Origin: Photorhabdus caribbeanensis
Lineage (GTDB): Bacteria; Pseudomonadota; Gammaproteobacteria; Enterobacterales; Enterobacteriaceae
Direction of reading: 5' to 3'
Assembly: GCF_018448885.1 (NCBI RefSeq)
Contig: NZ_RCWB01000033.1
Span: 1-64,000, forward strand
DNA length: 64,000 bases
Below the pieces are notes generated by a model. The model saw only the letters and a list, made by a program, of their open reading frames with translations. It did not search any database and had not been told where the DNA came from. Below, piece after piece: positions 18,434-28,180 of the stretch. Numbering within the stretch: the stretch's first letter is position 1; every line of letters starts with the position of its first letter. Position numbers and translations under genes: made by a program.

Positions 18434-18635
18434 TTGGTTTATTCCTTCATCTAAGTTCCAGTAAATTTGCTTCTCATTTTGAGAAAAATTCAACGCTATT
18501 CTTATCCGTAAATCAGTTTAAGGCAATAATCAATAAAGTACGGAATTTAACTGAAACGATTCAATTTTAGTGATATAAATAGAACTGAGAATTCATAGTA
18601 ATGATGATTATCTACATTAGGAGACATCAGGCAAA

Positions 18636-19574
18636 ATGAGCCGTAGAGTTGCCACTATCACCCTAAACCCTGCTTATGATTTAGTGGGATTGTGCCCGGA
18701 AATCGTTAAGGGGGCAATCAATCGAGTGCAAACCGCCGGGCTACATGCTGCGGGAAAAGGCAATAATGTTGCTAAAGTTTTGCGTGATTTAGGTATTGAT
18801 GTCACGGTGAGTGGTTTTTTGGGTAAAGAAAATCAGGAAGGATTTCAGCAATTCTTCAGTGAAAATAGTATGGTAAATCGTTTTCATTTAGTTCCGGGCC
18901 GAACACGGATTAATGTCAAATTGACAGAAGAAAGCGGCGAAGTGACAGATTTTAACTTCTCTGGTTTTTATGTCGGTGAAGCTGAATGGTCGGGATTTGT
19001 TAATGATTCGCTTTCATGGCTTGGACAGTTTGATATGGTCGTTGTTAGTGGTAGCTTACCTGCTGGTGTCTCTGCTGAATCGTTTACCGATTGGATGACC
19101 TGTCTACGTCAGCTTTGCCCTTGTATTATTTTCGATAGCAGCCGTGAAGCGTTGGTTGCAGGGTTAAAAGCATCTCCTTGGTTAGTTAAGCCAAATCGTC
19201 ATGAGCTGGAAGTATGGGCGGGGCGTCTGTTACCTGAGTTATCCGATATCATCATGGCTGCACATCAACTTAGAGATCAGGGAATTGCTCATGTTGTCAT
19301 ATCTTTGGGTGAGCAAGGGGCATTATGGGTTAATTCCTCTGGAGCATGGCTGGCAAAACCACCACATTGTAAAGTTGTCAGCACGGTTGGCGCCGGTGAT
19401 TCAATGGTTGGTGGCTTGGTTTATGGCTTGCTGATGCGGGAATCCAGTGAACACACGTTGCGATTGGCGACGGCTGTATCTGCACTTGCGGTTAGTCAAC
19501 CTAATGTGGGTATCAGTAATCGTCCTCAATTAGCTGCCATGATGGCTGATGTTGAACTGATACCCGTTAAATAA
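18636..19574 (+). CDS. fruK: 1-phosphofructokinase
   Basis: This 312-residue PfkB-family kinase is nearly colinear with E. coli FruK. It starts MSRRVATITLNPAYDLVG, has the substrate loop HAAGKGNNVAKVL, and carries the catalytic anion-hole motif VSTVGAGDSMVGGL with its Asp near residue 256. It phosphorylates fructose-1-phosphate to fructose-1,6-bisphosphate. A GGAGAC ribosome-binding site precedes the ATG. E. coli fruB and fruA flank fruK, but here the neighbours are a Nudix gene and nfo, so the PTS partners are absent locally. Confidence 0.95.
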   Translation: MSRRVATITLNPAYDLVGLCPEIVKGAINRVQTAGLHAAGKGNNVAKVLRDLGIDVTVSGFLGKENQEGFQQFFSENSMVNRFHLVPGRTRINVKLTEESGEVTDFNFSGFYVGEAEWSGFVNDSLSWLGQFDMVVVSGSLPAGVSAESFTDWMTCLRQLCPCIIFDSSREALVAGLKASPWLVKPNRHELEVWAGRLLPELSDIIMAAHQLRDQGIAHVVISLGEQGALWVNSSGAWLAKPPHCKVVSTVGAGDSMVGGLVYGLLMRESSEHTLRLATAVSALAVSQPNVGISNRPQLAAMMADVELIPVK

Positions 19575-19593
19575 TGTTTTAATTAAAGAATAA

Positions 19594-20436
19594 TTAATTT
19601 TGTTGTAATTTCAGCCAGGCAATTTCTTGCGGCCAAATATCTGGGTTTATCGTTTCAAGGATGAGCGGAATACCATCAAAACGAGCATCTTTCATAATAT
19701 AACTGAAAGGTGTTTTGCCAATATTTCCTTCTCCAAGGCTATGATGTCGGTCAACACGACTGGCAAATTCACTTTTGGCATCATTTAAATGCATTCCGCG
19801 TAGATATTGAAAGCCGACAACTTTTTCAAACTGTTGAAAAGTTTGTTTACAAACATCGTCCGTACGTAAATCGTAGCCAGCCGCAAAGGCGTGACAGGTA
19901 TCAATACAGACACCCACTCGACTTTTATCTTCAACTTCATCAATAATTGCTGCCAGATGTTCAAATTTGAAACCCAGATTAGTGCCTTGACCTGCCGTAT
20001 TTTCGATAACAGCAGTGACTCCCTGGGTTTTATTGAGAGCAATGTTGATAGATTCTGCAATACGTGCCAGGCATTTATCCACATCTATTTTATTGAGATG
20101 GCTGCCAGGATGGAAATTTAATAAATCGATCCCTAATTGTTCGCAACGTTGCATCTCATCAATGAAAGCCAGCCGGGATTTTTCCAGAGCTTCACTTTCT
20201 GGATGGCCGAGATTAATCAGATAACTGTCGTGAGGGAGAATTTGTCGGCTGCCATATCCATAACGTTCACAATTTTCTTTAAATTTATCGATAACATCAG
20301 CGGCTAAAGGTGGAGCATTCCACTGGCGCTGATTTTTTGTAAATAGGGCAAAGGCGGTAGCTTTTAATTCGTGTGCCCGGATAACCGCTTGATCAACTCC
20401 ACCAGCAGCGCTGACATGTGCTCCAACAAATTTCAT
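19594..20436 (-). CDS. nfo: Endonuclease IV
   Basis: The 280-residue TIM-barrel AP endonuclease begins [13 protein letters not shown] and contains the zinc-site motifs [44 protein letters not shown] and ILETIN. It incises abasic sites and 3'-blocked ends during base excision repair. Length and order of motifs match E. coli Nfo (285). It converges on fruK with a 19-bp gap, and an AAGGAG ribosome-binding site precedes the start. Confidence 0.96.
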   Translation of the reverse strand: MKFVGAHVSAAGGVDQAVIRAHELKATAFALFTKNQRQWNAPPLAADVIDKFKENCERYGYGSRQILPHDSYLINLGHPESEALEKSRLAFIDEMQRCEQLGIDLLNFHPGSHLNKIDVDKCLARIAESINIALNKTQGVTAVIENTAGQGTNLGFKFEHLAAIIDEVEDKSRVGVCIDTCHAFAAGYDLRTDDVCKQTFQQFEKVVGFQYLRGMHLNDAKSEFASRVDRHHSLGEGNIGKTPFSYIMKDARFDGIPLILETINPDIWPQEIAWLKLQQN

Positions 20437-20543
20437 ATTTTTCTCCTTCCTACTTTACGTCATTATGGCATTGTTCAATCACTCAATGAACCTTAAGAGT
20501 GGAAAGGTTATATGTTGCTGAAATTTCTCCGTGTGGACTCTGG

Positions 20544-21626
20544 TTAACCAAACAAATGTTGGATGCCCAGATTTATCAAAAAACCACCTACTATCAGCCA
20601 TATAAACAAAATTAAAGCTAATAAAATGGGTTTAAATCCGGCCTGACGGATAGCACTCACATGAGTGGTTAAACCCAATGCTCCCATTGCCATAGTAAGC
20701 ATAATAGTATCGATATTAATCAGAGAATGGACTATTGCGGCAGGCAATAAATTGAAAGAATTAAAACCCGCTATTGCAATAAAAATCACCGCAAACCAGG
20801 GGATAGTCATTGGTGTTTTCTCCTGATGGTTTCTTCCATTTTTAGTGCGGGCACGGCTAATGTAACGGGATAATAACAACAAGAATGGCGCCAACATCAT
20901 AACCCTGATCATTTTACTGATAACGGCTGCATTTTCCGTTTGATCACTAATCGCATGTCCAACAGCAACAACTTGAGCAACTTCGTGAATGGTAGAACCA
21001 GTAAAAATACCGAAAGTTTCCTGAGTAAGTGATAACCACTGATAATACTCATTGAGTTGATAAAACCACGGATAAATGAAAATAGCGATAGTGCCAAAGA
21101 TGACAACCGTTGATACCGCAACGGCAACTTTACTGGCAGGGGCATTGACTACCGGCTCTGTTGCCATAATAGCGGCTGCGCCGCAGATACTGCTACCGGC
21201 ACCAATCAGTATTACTGTTTGCTGGTCTAATCTAAAGAGTGATTTGCCTAGCCAGATTGCAATAAAGAAAGTGGAAGACAATATCACCGCATCAATTAGC
21301 AGGCCGGTAACGCCAACATCGGCAATTTGCTGAAATGTCAAACGGAAACCGTAAAGAATAATACCTGCCCGCAAGAGATAATGTTTTGAGAAGTGGATAC
21401 CCTTATCACAATAAGGTTTGAGTAAAGGGTAGACAGTATTACCGGCAATGATCCCCGCAAGGATCGCCAGTGTTAATGTGCCCAGTCCCATATTAATAAA
21501 CCATGGAATATTTCCGGCATATATTGAAATTGCAGTAAGTATTGCCGCCAATATTAACCCTGGTATTAATTTGATACCGGGAATGGATGGTTGTTTGCCG
21601 AACCTTTCAGCACGAATGTCAGACAT
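20544..21626 (-). CDS. yeiH: YeiH family membrane protein (UPF0324)
   Basis: The ATG at 21626 (MSDIRAERFGKQPS) is preferred. An upstream in-frame ATG at 21668 lacks a ribosome-binding site and would add 14 residues. The ~360-residue protein has about ten membrane helices with the conserved stretches LLRAGIILYGFRLTF, LIGAGSSICGAAAIMATEPV and STIHEVAQVVAVGHA. The transport substrate is not established. It is divergent from yeiE, whose LysR product commonly controls such a neighbour. Confidence 0.9.
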   Translation of the reverse strand: MSDIRAERFGKQPSIPGIKLIPGLILAAILTAISIYAGNIPWFINMGLGTLTLAILAGIIAGNTVYPLLKPYCDKGIHFSKHYLLRAGIILYGFRLTFQQIADVGVTGLLIDAVILSSTFFIAIWLGKSLFRLDQQTVILIGAGSSICGAAAIMATEPVVNAPASKVAVAVSTVVIFGTIAIFIYPWFYQLNEYYQWLSLTQETFGIFTGSTIHEVAQVVAVGHAISDQTENAAVISKMIRVMMLAPFLLLLSRYISRARTKNGRNHQEKTPMTIPWFAVIFIAIAGFNSFNLLPAAIVHSLINIDTIMLTMAMGALGLTTHVSAIRQAGFKPILLALILFIWLIVGGFLINLGIQHLFG

Positions 21627-21818
21627 AGATGTTTTCTCACTTTGCTTATATGTTTTAAACATAAGCATATAGAAGATTGAATTATCATTAAAATTGATAA
21701 TTTTTTTATATGTAATCTAAAAAAGTGGTAAAAAAGAGGATTTTTGTTAAGTTGTTTATTGCTGTATAAAATTAAAACAAGCTAACTTTGACTGACACCA
21801 TATTTTTTGCGGGGCAAT

Positions 21819-22682
21819 ATGCATATCACATTGAGGCAGTTGGAAGTTTTTACTGAGGTATTGAAAAGCGGTTCAACGACGCAAGCTTCTCAGCAATTGG
21901 CGCTATCTCAGTCCGCAGTGAGCGCCTCATTAACGGATCTGGAAAACCAGCTTGGCGTACAGCTTTTTGATCGGGTAGGAAAGCGGTTGGTGACTAATGA
22001 ACATGGCCGTCTACTTTATCCCAAGGCTTTGGCATTGCTAGAGCAGGCAGGGGAGATTCAGCAGTTATTCAAACAGGAGTTGGGTGCGTTACGTATCGCT
22101 GCCAGTAGTACTATTGGTAATTATATGTTGCCGGAAATGCTGGCAAATTATCGTCAGGATTTTCCTGATACGCCATTAGAGTTAAATATCAGTAACACTC
22201 AGGATGTCATCAATTCAGTGCTGGAATTCCGTGTTGATCTTGGTTTGATAGAAGGTTCTTGTCATAGCCCTGAGTTAATAACTCAGTTATGGATGGAGGA
22301 TGAGTTGGTTGTTTTTTCTTCTCCTGAAAATCCGCTAGCTAAACAGGATTTAAAATTGGATGATTTAGTTAAAGCATCATGGATATTAAGGGAGAGCGGA
22401 TCGGGTACAAGAGAAGTGTTGGATCATCTGTTGTTTGCGCGTTTACCTGGGTTCAAGATTTTGATGGAATTGGGAAACTCTGAAGCGATAAAACATGCGG
22501 TCAAATTTGGTATGGGCATCAGTTGCTTATCCAGACGAGTCGTTGCAGAACAATTGCAAAATCGCACTTTGCTGGAGTTAAAAGTGCCAGGATTAAGGCT
22601 TTTCAGAACATTGTACTTAATTCATCACCGGCAAAAGCACATGTCTAACGCACTGCAAAAATTGCTTAGTTATTGCCGGTAA
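21819..22682 (+). CDS. yeiE: LysR-family regulator YeiE
   Basis: The ATG at 21819 ([18 protein letters not shown]) follows GCGGGGC. An upstream in-frame TTG adds four residues. The winged helix-turn-helix covers residues ~1-60 ([19 protein letters not shown]), with a periplasmic-binding-like effector domain after it ([25 protein letters not shown]). Enterobacterial YeiE responds to sulfite and regulates sulfite reduction and motility genes. It is divergent from yeiH and precedes lysP, as in E. coli. Confidence 0.93.
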   Translation: MHITLRQLEVFTEVLKSGSTTQASQQLALSQSAVSASLTDLENQLGVQLFDRVGKRLVTNEHGRLLYPKALALLEQAGEIQQLFKQELGALRIAASSTIGNYMLPEMLANYRQDFPDTPLELNISNTQDVINSVLEFRVDLGLIEGSCHSPELITQLWMEDELVVFSSPENPLAKQDLKLDDLVKASWILRESGSGTREVLDHLLFARLPGFKILMELGNSEAIKHAVKFGMGISCLSRRVVAEQLQNRTLLELKVPGLRLFRTLYLIHHRQKHMSNALQKLLSYCR

Positions 22683-22836
22683 CGTTTACGTTCTGTCTAA
22701 AATCCAAAATTAGCTGTATTACTTATAATTTTCTCTGAATTATGAAGGTATCTTATAACAGCGCTTCCTCGCTATTTTGATAGTGAGGATTTGTTACAAT
22801 CCGCCATCAGATTTATTCGCAGCTAACAGGAACAGA

Positions 22837-24315
22837 ATGTCTCAACAACAAACAAGTGTTTCCCGGAAACCAGTAGCGCAACATTTGCGACGTGAATTGA
22901 AAGCTCGGCATCTGGCGATGATAGCCGTTGGCGGATCAATAGGCACCGGGTTATTCGTGGCTTCAGGTGCGACAGTTTCACAGGCAGGTCCTGGTGGAGC
23001 ATTACTTTCCTATGCATTAATTGGCTTGATGGTTTATTTCCTGATGACCAGTTTGGGTGAACTGGCCGCTTATATGCCGGTTTCCGGTTCTTTCTCAACG
23101 TACGGTTCCAAATATGTTGAAGAAGGGTTTGGTTTTGCCTTGGGTTGGAACTATTGGTACAACTGGGCGGTAACTATCGCGGTGGATTTGGTCGCTGCTC
23201 AATTGGTTATGGGGTATTGGTTGCCGGATATGCCGGGTTGGATCTGGAGTGCGCTATTCCTTGGGCTGATTTTCCTATTGAATTTTATTTCAGTGAAAGG
23301 ATTTGGTGAAGCTGAGTACTGGTTCTCTTTAATTAAAGTCAGCACGGTTATTGTCTTTATCGTGGTCGGATTACTGATGATAGCCGGTATCATGAAGGGG
23401 GCAGAAGGTGCTGGATGGCATAATTGGACTATTGGTGATGCGCCTTTTGCTGGTGGCTTCTCTGCCATGATTGGCGTGGCAATGATAGTTGGGTTCTCTT
23501 TCCAGGGAACCGAGCTGATTGGCATTGCTGCGGGTGAGTCAAAAGATCCGGCGAAAAATGTTCCTAGTGCTGTACGTAAGGTATTCTGGCGTATTCTGCT
23601 GTTCTATATTTTTGCAATCCTGATCATCAGTCTGATTATTCCTTACACTGATCCAAGCCTACTGCGTAATGAGGTCGGTGATATCAGTGTTAGTCCGTTT
23701 ACCTTGGTATTTGAAAACGCCGGTTTGTTATCCGCCGCAGCTATGATGAATGCGGTTATTTTGACGGCTGTGTTGTCTGCGGGTAATTCAGGTATGTATG
23801 CATCGACTCGTATGCTGTTCACATTGGCAAAAGAGGGTAAAGCACCGAAGATTTTTGGCAAATTATCCAAAGGCGGTGTTCCGCGTAATGCTTTGTATGC
23901 AACAACAGTGGTTGCTGCGTTGTGTTTCCTCAGTTCAATGTACGGCAACCAGACCGTCTATTTGTGGTTGTTGAATACCTCTGGGATGACCGGTTTTATT
24001 GCATGGTTGGGGATTGCTATCAGCCATTATCGTTTCCGCCGTGGCTATATAGCTCAGGGATTGGATTTAAGTAACTTACCTTATCGTTCAGGATTTTTCC
24101 CGGTTGGCCCAATCTTTGCGTTTATTTTGTGTCTAATCATCACATTAGGACAGAATTATCAAGCATTTCTACAAGATAAAATTGACTGGTATGGTGTAAC
24201 TGCAACTTATATTGGTATTCCACTATTCCTGTTGATTTGGTTTGGTTACAAGTTAGTGAGGAAAACTCGTTTTATCAAATATAGCGATATGAAATTTCCT
24301 GATATCACAAACTAG
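22837..24315 (+). CDS. lysP: Lysine-specific permease LysP
   Basis: The ATG at 22837 (MSQQQTSVSRKPVAQHLRR) gives 492 residues. An upstream in-frame frame from 22777 lacks family support. Twelve membrane helices of the amino acid permease family are visible, with ELKARHLAMIAVGGSIGTGLF in helix 1 and AGESKDPAKNVPSAV. LysP imports lysine, and in E. coli it also acts as co-sensor for CadC. A strong terminator follows. Confidence 0.95.
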   Translation: MSQQQTSVSRKPVAQHLRRELKARHLAMIAVGGSIGTGLFVASGATVSQAGPGGALLSYALIGLMVYFLMTSLGELAAYMPVSGSFSTYGSKYVEEGFGFALGWNYWYNWAVTIAVDLVAAQLVMGYWLPDMPGWIWSALFLGLIFLLNFISVKGFGEAEYWFSLIKVSTVIVFIVVGLLMIAGIMKGAEGAGWHNWTIGDAPFAGGFSAMIGVAMIVGFSFQGTELIGIAAGESKDPAKNVPSAVRKVFWRILLFYIFAILIISLIIPYTDPSLLRNEVGDISVSPFTLVFENAGLLSAAAMMNAVILTAVLSAGNSGMYASTRMLFTLAKEGKAPKIFGKLSKGGVPRNALYATTVVAALCFLSSMYGNQTVYLWLLNTSGMTGFIAWLGIAISHYRFRRGYIAQGLDLSNLPYRSGFFPVGPIFAFILCLIITLGQNYQAFLQDKIDWYGVTATYIGIPLFLLIWFGYKLVRKTRFIKYSDMKFPDITN

Positions 24316-24347
24316 TAAATGTGAATATGCTAAATCATGATTGACAG

Positions 24348-24382
24348 GCGGGCAGGGATCTTTGAAAAAATTCCTGCCCGCT
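24348..24382 (+). terminator. lysP terminator
   Basis: GCGGGCAGGGA pairs with TCCTGCCCGC, and a T-rich tail follows. The rest of the 24316-24646 gap holds AT-rich promoter sequence and the Fur box. Confidence 0.88.
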
Positions 24383-24582
24383 TGGTTTTCATGGTTTTTT
24401 TAATTCGATTCACGATTAATTTATTATTATCTTAATGTTTTATTTATTTGAGTAGGTAAGCCGTTCTTGATAAGAAATTAAAAGAAAACTCCCGTTTTGT
24501 GATCAAATGGGTGTTTTTTATTTTTCATAGCGTTAATCATACAATTAATTACGTAATTTACCAAAATTTGTGTAGATCATAT

Positions 24583-24597
24583 TGATAAGTATTCTCA
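24583..24597 (+). promoter_or_regulatory. Predicted Fur box ahead of siderophore ABC operon
   Basis: TGATAAG-T-ATTCTCA matches the 7-1-7 Fur consensus (TGATAAT-n-ATTATCA) at 12 of 14 fixed positions. It lies ~50 bp upstream of the binding-protein start and fits iron repression of the operon. Confidence 0.7.
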
Positions 24598-24646
24598 TTT
24601 GTCCTATTGTTAACGCCATAATTATTAATATCAAAAGGCTAACAAA

Positions 24647-25780
24647 ATGAAATTTATATCTCGATCCATAGCAAAGAGTATCAGTGTCGGCCTGTTAGCG
24701 GGTTCGGCAGTCATGGCAAGCTTCGCGTCATGGGCTGAAACAGTCACCGACATAGTTGGTCGCACTGTTGAAGTTCCTGAGAATGTAAATCGTGTTTTGT
24801 TGGGCGAAGGCCGTTTGTTCCATGCTATCGCTTTACTTGAAGGCGATAAACCATTGGCCCGTATCGCGGGTTGGCAAGGTGACTTCCGCAAATTGGACCC
24901 ACAGTCTTATGCCGTCTATAAAGCTAAATTCCCTGAGATTGACAAGGTTCCTTTGATTGGTAATACCAGTGCTGATAGTGTCAGCTCTGAAAAAGTCTTA
25001 ACTCTCAACCCGGATATCGCCATTTTTGGCTTGGCTGGTCATGGTCCTGGTAAAGACAGCGAATTGGTCGCTCAACTTGAAAAGGCGGGTGTTCCAGTTG
25101 TATTTGTCGATTTTCGTACTGAGCCGTTAAAGAACACGCTGCCGAGCATTCGTATGTTAGGTAAGGTACTAAATCGTGAAAAACAAGCGGCAGAATATGC
25201 CGATTTTTACGAGAAAAATGTGAAACTGGTGACTGATATCACCGATAAAATCCCGGAAGAGAAAAAACCGACAGTATTTATCGATTTGAGAGCGGGTGCT
25301 TTTGAAGACTGCTGTGCAACTGCCGGTAACGGTAATATGGGGAACTTTATCGATTTGGCCGGTGGTAAAAACATTGCTAAAGATGTTCTGCCGGGTGTAC
25401 TTGGTACCATGAACCTCGAAAAAATTATTGCAGTTGATCCTTATATTTACATTGCTAGTGGTGCAAAAGCGCCAGACAGTAATGAGCCTGGCGTAAAACT
25501 GGGAGCGCAATCTACGCCTGAACTAGCAAAAGCCAGTCTGAAACAAATGACTGAACGTAAAGGTATTAGCTCGTTGACTGCGGTTAAAGAGGGCAGAGAT
25601 TACGCGATTTGGCATAACTACTACAACTCTCCATATAATGTGGTAGCAACTCAAGTATTTGCTAAGTGGTTCTATCCTAAGCAATTTGCAGATTTAGATC
25701 CGCAAAAGACACTGAATGAATTACACAGTAAATTCCTGGCAGTTGATCCTTCAGGGGTTTACTGGGTCAGTGAGAAGTAA
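24647..25780 (+). CDS. Siderophore/iron ABC transporter, periplasmic binding protein
   Basis: The 377-residue protein has a Sec signal peptide with likely cleavage at SWA-ET and a class III (FhuD/BtuF-type) binding fold. Its mature start, VTDIVGRTVEVPENVNRVLL, is typical of iron-chelate binding proteins. An internal Cys-Cys pair (FEDCCATAG) is unusual. It closely recalls YiuA of the Yersinia Yiu siderophore system, from memory. It leads a three-gene operon behind a predicted Fur box and delivers ferric chelate to the permease 24 bp downstream. Confidence 0.87.
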   Translation: MKFISRSIAKSISVGLLAGSAVMASFASWAETVTDIVGRTVEVPENVNRVLLGEGRLFHAIALLEGDKPLARIAGWQGDFRKLDPQSYAVYKAKFPEIDKVPLIGNTSADSVSSEKVLTLNPDIAIFGLAGHGPGKDSELVAQLEKAGVPVVFVDFRTEPLKNTLPSIRMLGKVLNREKQAAEYADFYEKNVKLVTDITDKIPEEKKPTVFIDLRAGAFEDCCATAGNGNMGNFIDLAGGKNIAKDVLPGVLGTMNLEKIIAVDPYIYIASGAKAPDSNEPGVKLGAQSTPELAKASLKQMTERKGISSLTAVKEGRDYAIWHNYYNSPYNVVATQVFAKWFYPKQFADLDPQKTLNELHSKFLAVDPSGVYWVSEK

Positions 25781-25804
25781 TCAGTAAGTCAGGTAACGGG
25801 AATA

Positions 25805-26884
25805 ATGAGTGCCACTACCGAGCCAATGGTGAAACAACAATTAGATGACAGCAGTGTAAAAGTTCATTACCGATATATTTTACGCCGCCGTATTGTGATG
25901 ATGGTATTCATCGTGCTGATTATTGGTGTTTCACTGGTATTAGATTTTACGATAGGGCCATCAGGTTTATCTTTGTCATCTCTCTGGCAGACTTTAATGT
26001 CGCCAGAGAGTGTGGATGCGGGTACACGGGTAATTGTTTGGGATATCCGTTTACCATATGCCTTGATGGCGGTAGTGATTGGCTTGTCTCTTGGGCTGGC
26101 TGGCGCGGAAATGCAGACGATCTTAAATAACCCATTAGCCAGTCCCTCTACTTTAGGAGTTGCTCAAGCGGCTGCATTTGGTGCTGCGTTGGCGATTGTA
26201 TCTGGTATTGGTATTCCAGGCGTGCCCGATCAATGGTTCATTTCTGCAAATGCTTTCATTTTCGCTTTGTTGGCCGCATTGGTACTGGATACGATCACTC
26301 GTTGGACACGGGTTGCTACGTCTGGGGTAGTATTATTTGGTATTGCATTGGTCTTTACCTTTGAAGCATTGGTTTCCATGATGCAGTTTATCGCAACGGA
26401 AGATACTCTTCAGGGGTTAGTACTCTGGACAATGGGGAGTCTTGCCAGAGCAACCTGGATAAAACTGGGTGTTATGTTGTTGGTGTTTGCAGCCGTTTTC
26501 CCTATTTCAATGATGAATTCCTGGAGACTGACAGCGCTACGCTTGGGTGAAGATCGTGCAATCAGTTTTGGTATCGATGTTCGTCGTCTGCGCTTGGGGA
26601 CATTATTGCGTATCAGTATTCTTGCCGCTTTAGCCGTTGCATTCGTTGGGCCAATTGCCTTTGTCGGTTTAATTGCACCACATATTGCCCGTATGATGTT
26701 TGGTGAAGATCATCGTTTCTATTTACCCGCGAGTGCTTTAATTGGCGCATTGGTGCTGTCTATGGCGTCCATCGCCTCGAAGAACCTGATCCCAGGTGTT
26801 GTTATTCCTGTTGGGATTGTTACTGCGTTAGTTGGGGTTCCATTCTTCCTTAGTATAATTTTACGTCATAGGGGGGACATATGA
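25805..26884 (+). CDS. Siderophore ABC transporter permease (FecCD family)
   Basis: This 359-residue permease has about nine to ten membrane helices. FecCD-family marks are RLPYALMAVVIGLSLGLAGAEMQ near residue 80 and the ATPase-coupling region GPIAFVGLIAPHIAR near 285. A single permease gene implies a homodimeric channel. Its TGA overlaps the ATPase ATG (ATGA), indicating translational coupling. It is YiuB-like by position and sequence style. Confidence 0.9.
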   Translation: MSATTEPMVKQQLDDSSVKVHYRYILRRRIVMMVFIVLIIGVSLVLDFTIGPSGLSLSSLWQTLMSPESVDAGTRVIVWDIRLPYALMAVVIGLSLGLAGAEMQTILNNPLASPSTLGVAQAAAFGAALAIVSGIGIPGVPDQWFISANAFIFALLAALVLDTITRWTRVATSGVVLFGIALVFTFEALVSMMQFIATEDTLQGLVLWTMGSLARATWIKLGVMLLVFAAVFPISMMNSWRLTALRLGEDRAISFGIDVRRLRLGTLLRISILAALAVAFVGPIAFVGLIAPHIARMMFGEDHRFYLPASALIGALVLSMASIASKNLIPGVVIPVGIVTALVGVPFFLSIILRHRGDI

Positions 26885-27681
26885 GCCCGGGATTAACCAT
26901 TAGCAATTTTTTTGCGGGTTATCCGAAACATTCGGTTATTGAAAATTTGAATGTTGCTCCGTTGCCGCGTGGCAAAATTACGGTACTGTTGGGGCCAAAT
27001 GGTAGCGGTAAATCAACACTTCTGCGTTCTTTGGCCGGTTTAAATCGTGCAAGAGGTCAACTTTGGCTTGATGGTCAAGATTTGATGAAGATGAGTTTTA
27101 TCCAGCGATCGGAAAATGTGGTTTATTTACCACAAAGCTTACCTGCTGGTGTTCATTTGCATGTACTAGAATCGATTATTGTTGCTCAACGAGCATCCAG
27201 AGGACGTCATTCTGAAACTAGTGAAGAAGAGGTGATGTCGTTATTACGTCAGTTGGGGATTGAACATCTGGCGTTATGTTATTTAGATCAGTTATCTGGC
27301 GGTCAAAAACAGTTGGTTGGATTGGCACAATCGTTAATTCGTAAACCAACATTATTGTTATTAGATGAACCACTTAGTGCGTTGGATTTAAATTATCAAT
27401 ATCACGTAATGGCATTGGTAGCTCAAGAAACGTATCGTCGTAATATTATTACGGTCGTCGTTGTCCATGATATTAATATCGCGTTACGTCATGGTGACTA
27501 TGTATTAATGTTACAAAAAGGCCATTTAATCGCTGAAGGAATTCCAGAGCTGGTTATTACGCCAGAGAGTCTGGCACAGGTTTATGGTGTCAAAGGCAGA
27601 ATTGAGCGTTGTTCTCAGGGAATTCCTCAAGTATTAGTTGATGGATTGGTTTCAAAGCTAACGAGTGAGAGTTCATTTTAA
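26881..27681 (+). CDS. Siderophore ABC transporter ATPase
   Basis: The 266-residue ATPase has Walker A GPNGSGKST, Q-loop YLPQSLPAG, signature LSGGQKQ, Walker B LLLLDEPLSALD and switch His in VVHDI. It powers import through the preceding permease. The last codons and stop (SKLTSESSF) lie at the edge of a large duplication, and a diverged copy of this 3' end recurs about 536 bp downstream. Confidence 0.93.
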   Translation: MSPGLTISNFFAGYPKHSVIENLNVAPLPRGKITVLLGPNGSGKSTLLRSLAGLNRARGQLWLDGQDLMKMSFIQRSENVVYLPQSLPAGVHLHVLESIIVAQRASRGRHSETSEEEVMSLLRQLGIEHLALCYLDQLSGGQKQLVGLAQSLIRKPTLLLLDEPLSALDLNYQYHVMALVAQETYRRNIITVVVVHDINIALRHGDYVLMLQKGHLIAEGIPELVITPESLAQVYGVKGRIERCSQGIPQVLVDGLVSKLTSESSF

Positions 27682-28014
27682 CTTGTTATTTAAATTATAT
27701 TTTTTACAAAGTAAGGCATAAATTGCATACAAAACTGGAATGTACATAGCTGTACATGAGGGAATGATCTATTTTCCTTATACTACGGTGTGTTAAAAGC
27801 TATATTTTTTGTCTGACTAATGTCGAGATCTACTCTTTACTGCCAAGGGTAGTAAATAGAATGACTTAATAAGATAGATTATTATAGCCAATAAAAATAT
27901 AGTTTTATACTTTATGGTAATAAGATGTTAATAAACTAATAGAACTACACAGGGATAAATATTTTATTTTCGTTACCTTAGCATACGTTGATTATTCATT
28001 TTTATTAAATGAAC
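27645..28014 (+). repeat. Direct repeat copy A (~370 bp)
   Basis: The segment starts within the ATPase 3' end (TTTCAAAGCTA) and ends near ATTTTTATTAAATGAA. It aligns along its whole length with copy B at 28181-28560, with many substitutions and small indels. Shared blocks include GAGAGTTCATTTTAACTT, TTATGGTAATAAGAT, AACTACACAG and AAATATTTTAT. A hairpin-like TACT...AGTA segment sits around AGGGTAGTAAAT. Confidence 0.85.
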
Positions 28015-28180
28015 TACTTAATGAGTTGAATTTAAATGATTAATACTACGTAGTAGTATTGGTATCACGATAAACATATTGTTGTAATATTATTACCTTG
28101 GGTAGTTATATATGATATTAATACTGATTTGTGACATGGTAAGGAGTTAAACACAGTTATCATAGGGATATTTTACAGGT
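28015..28180 (+). other. Unique spacer between the two repeats, with an operator-like palindrome
   Basis: No ORF is present. AATACTAC-GTA-GTAGTATT (28042-28060) is a perfect inverted repeat with 8-bp arms, typical of a dimeric-regulator operator. Nothing identifies the regulator. Confidence 0.5.
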
